Positions 5,016 through 5,182 of a stretch of 5,182 bases of DNA are shown here, piece after piece. Source of the stretch: JASFRS01 sp050114795 (GTDB taxonomy: Bacteria > Pseudomonadota > Alphaproteobacteria > Sphingomonadales > CAKZYD01). Below the pieces are notes generated by a model, which made no database searches, was not told the origin of the DNA, and was given only the letters and a program-made list of their open reading frames with translations. Each line of letters begins with the position of its first letter. Within the stretch, counting starts at the first letter, position 1. The DNA is taken from positions 1 to 5,182 of the forward strand of contig JASFRS010000174.1 of the NCBI GenBank assembly GCA_050114795.1, read 5' to 3'. The position numbers and the translations under genes are program-made.

Positions 5016-5182
5016 ATGATAAACAAAAGACACTTACAATTTATTTGCGCTATTTTTGTTTTGTTGCTTGCAGCGCCTCAAAATACCCGCGCCCAAGAAG
5101 CACAAAATTTCTTTCCAGAACTGGCAGTCACTCTCGACGGCGACAAGCAAGGGCAGGCAGACTTAACGATAACGGCACCGCA
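5016..5182 (+). CDS. Putative periplasmic immunity-type partner of module C (3' end cut by window)
   Basis: The first 55 codons are visible, starting two bases after the stop of peptidase C, with a weak AGAG site at 5004-5007. MINKR followed by a hydrophobic core (residues 8-20) and a likely cleavage site at NTRA (24-27) form a clear Sec signal peptide. The mature start (FPELAVTL...GQADLTITAP, residues 33-55) aligns with partner B, and its GQAD recurs in partner A. This supports a shared family of exported partners, one per peptidase. The rest lies outside the window, so length and C-terminal features are unknown. The immunity role is inferred from gene order. Confidence 0.75.
   Translation, partial: MINKRHLQFICAIFVLLLAAPQNTRAQEAQNFFPELAVTLDGDKQGQADLTITAP

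Overview
The window looks like an accessory region of a Gram-negative bacterium, probably a pseudomonadotan. Several small products carry Sec-type signal peptides and look periplasmic, base composition is moderate, and TTG, GTG and ATG starts are all used. No housekeeping marker gene is present, so taxonomy is weakly constrained. I found no tRNA, rRNA, CRISPR array, transposase or integrase.

The main feature is three copies of one two-gene module. The upstream gene encodes an M15/LAS-type zinc peptidase domain (HxxxxxxD followed by [E/D]HxH) with no signal peptide. Directly behind it, at 4-base overlap or 1-2 base spacing, is a small protein with an N-terminal signal-like segment; these three partners resemble each other. 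Module A is on the minus strand (peptidase 313-1011, partner 316 to below 1). Module B is on the plus strand (3299-4243 and 4245-4784). Module C is on the plus strand (4747-5013 and 5016 past the window end). In B the peptidase is fused behind a phage Mu gpF / SPP1 gp7-like head-morphogenesis domain. C is a short version that keeps only the C-terminal zinc-binding half. My reading, which is inference, is a polymorphic toxin-immunity array: a peptidoglycan-cleaving M15 toxin paired with a periplasmic immunity protein, B carrying a MuF-type delivery domain and C being an orphan toxin-tip cassette.

Between modules A and B are: a divergent intergenic region (1031-1362); a 350-residue exported protein with an FxLYD-like middle and a C-terminal OB-fold-like domain (1363-2415); a 438-base non-coding stretch rich in inverted repeats that may encode a structured RNA (hairpin region 2438-2598); a 47-codon gene for a peptide with a double-glycine leader-like motif and two cysteines (2854-2997); and a 300-base stretch ending in a strong terminator-like hairpin (3242-3281). 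A 30-codon ORF with a good ribosome-binding site (3195-3287) runs through that hairpin and stops on the ribosome-binding site of the MuF-peptidase gene, an arrangement that could control its expression.

The window cuts the partner genes at both ends, so the array may extend in both directions.
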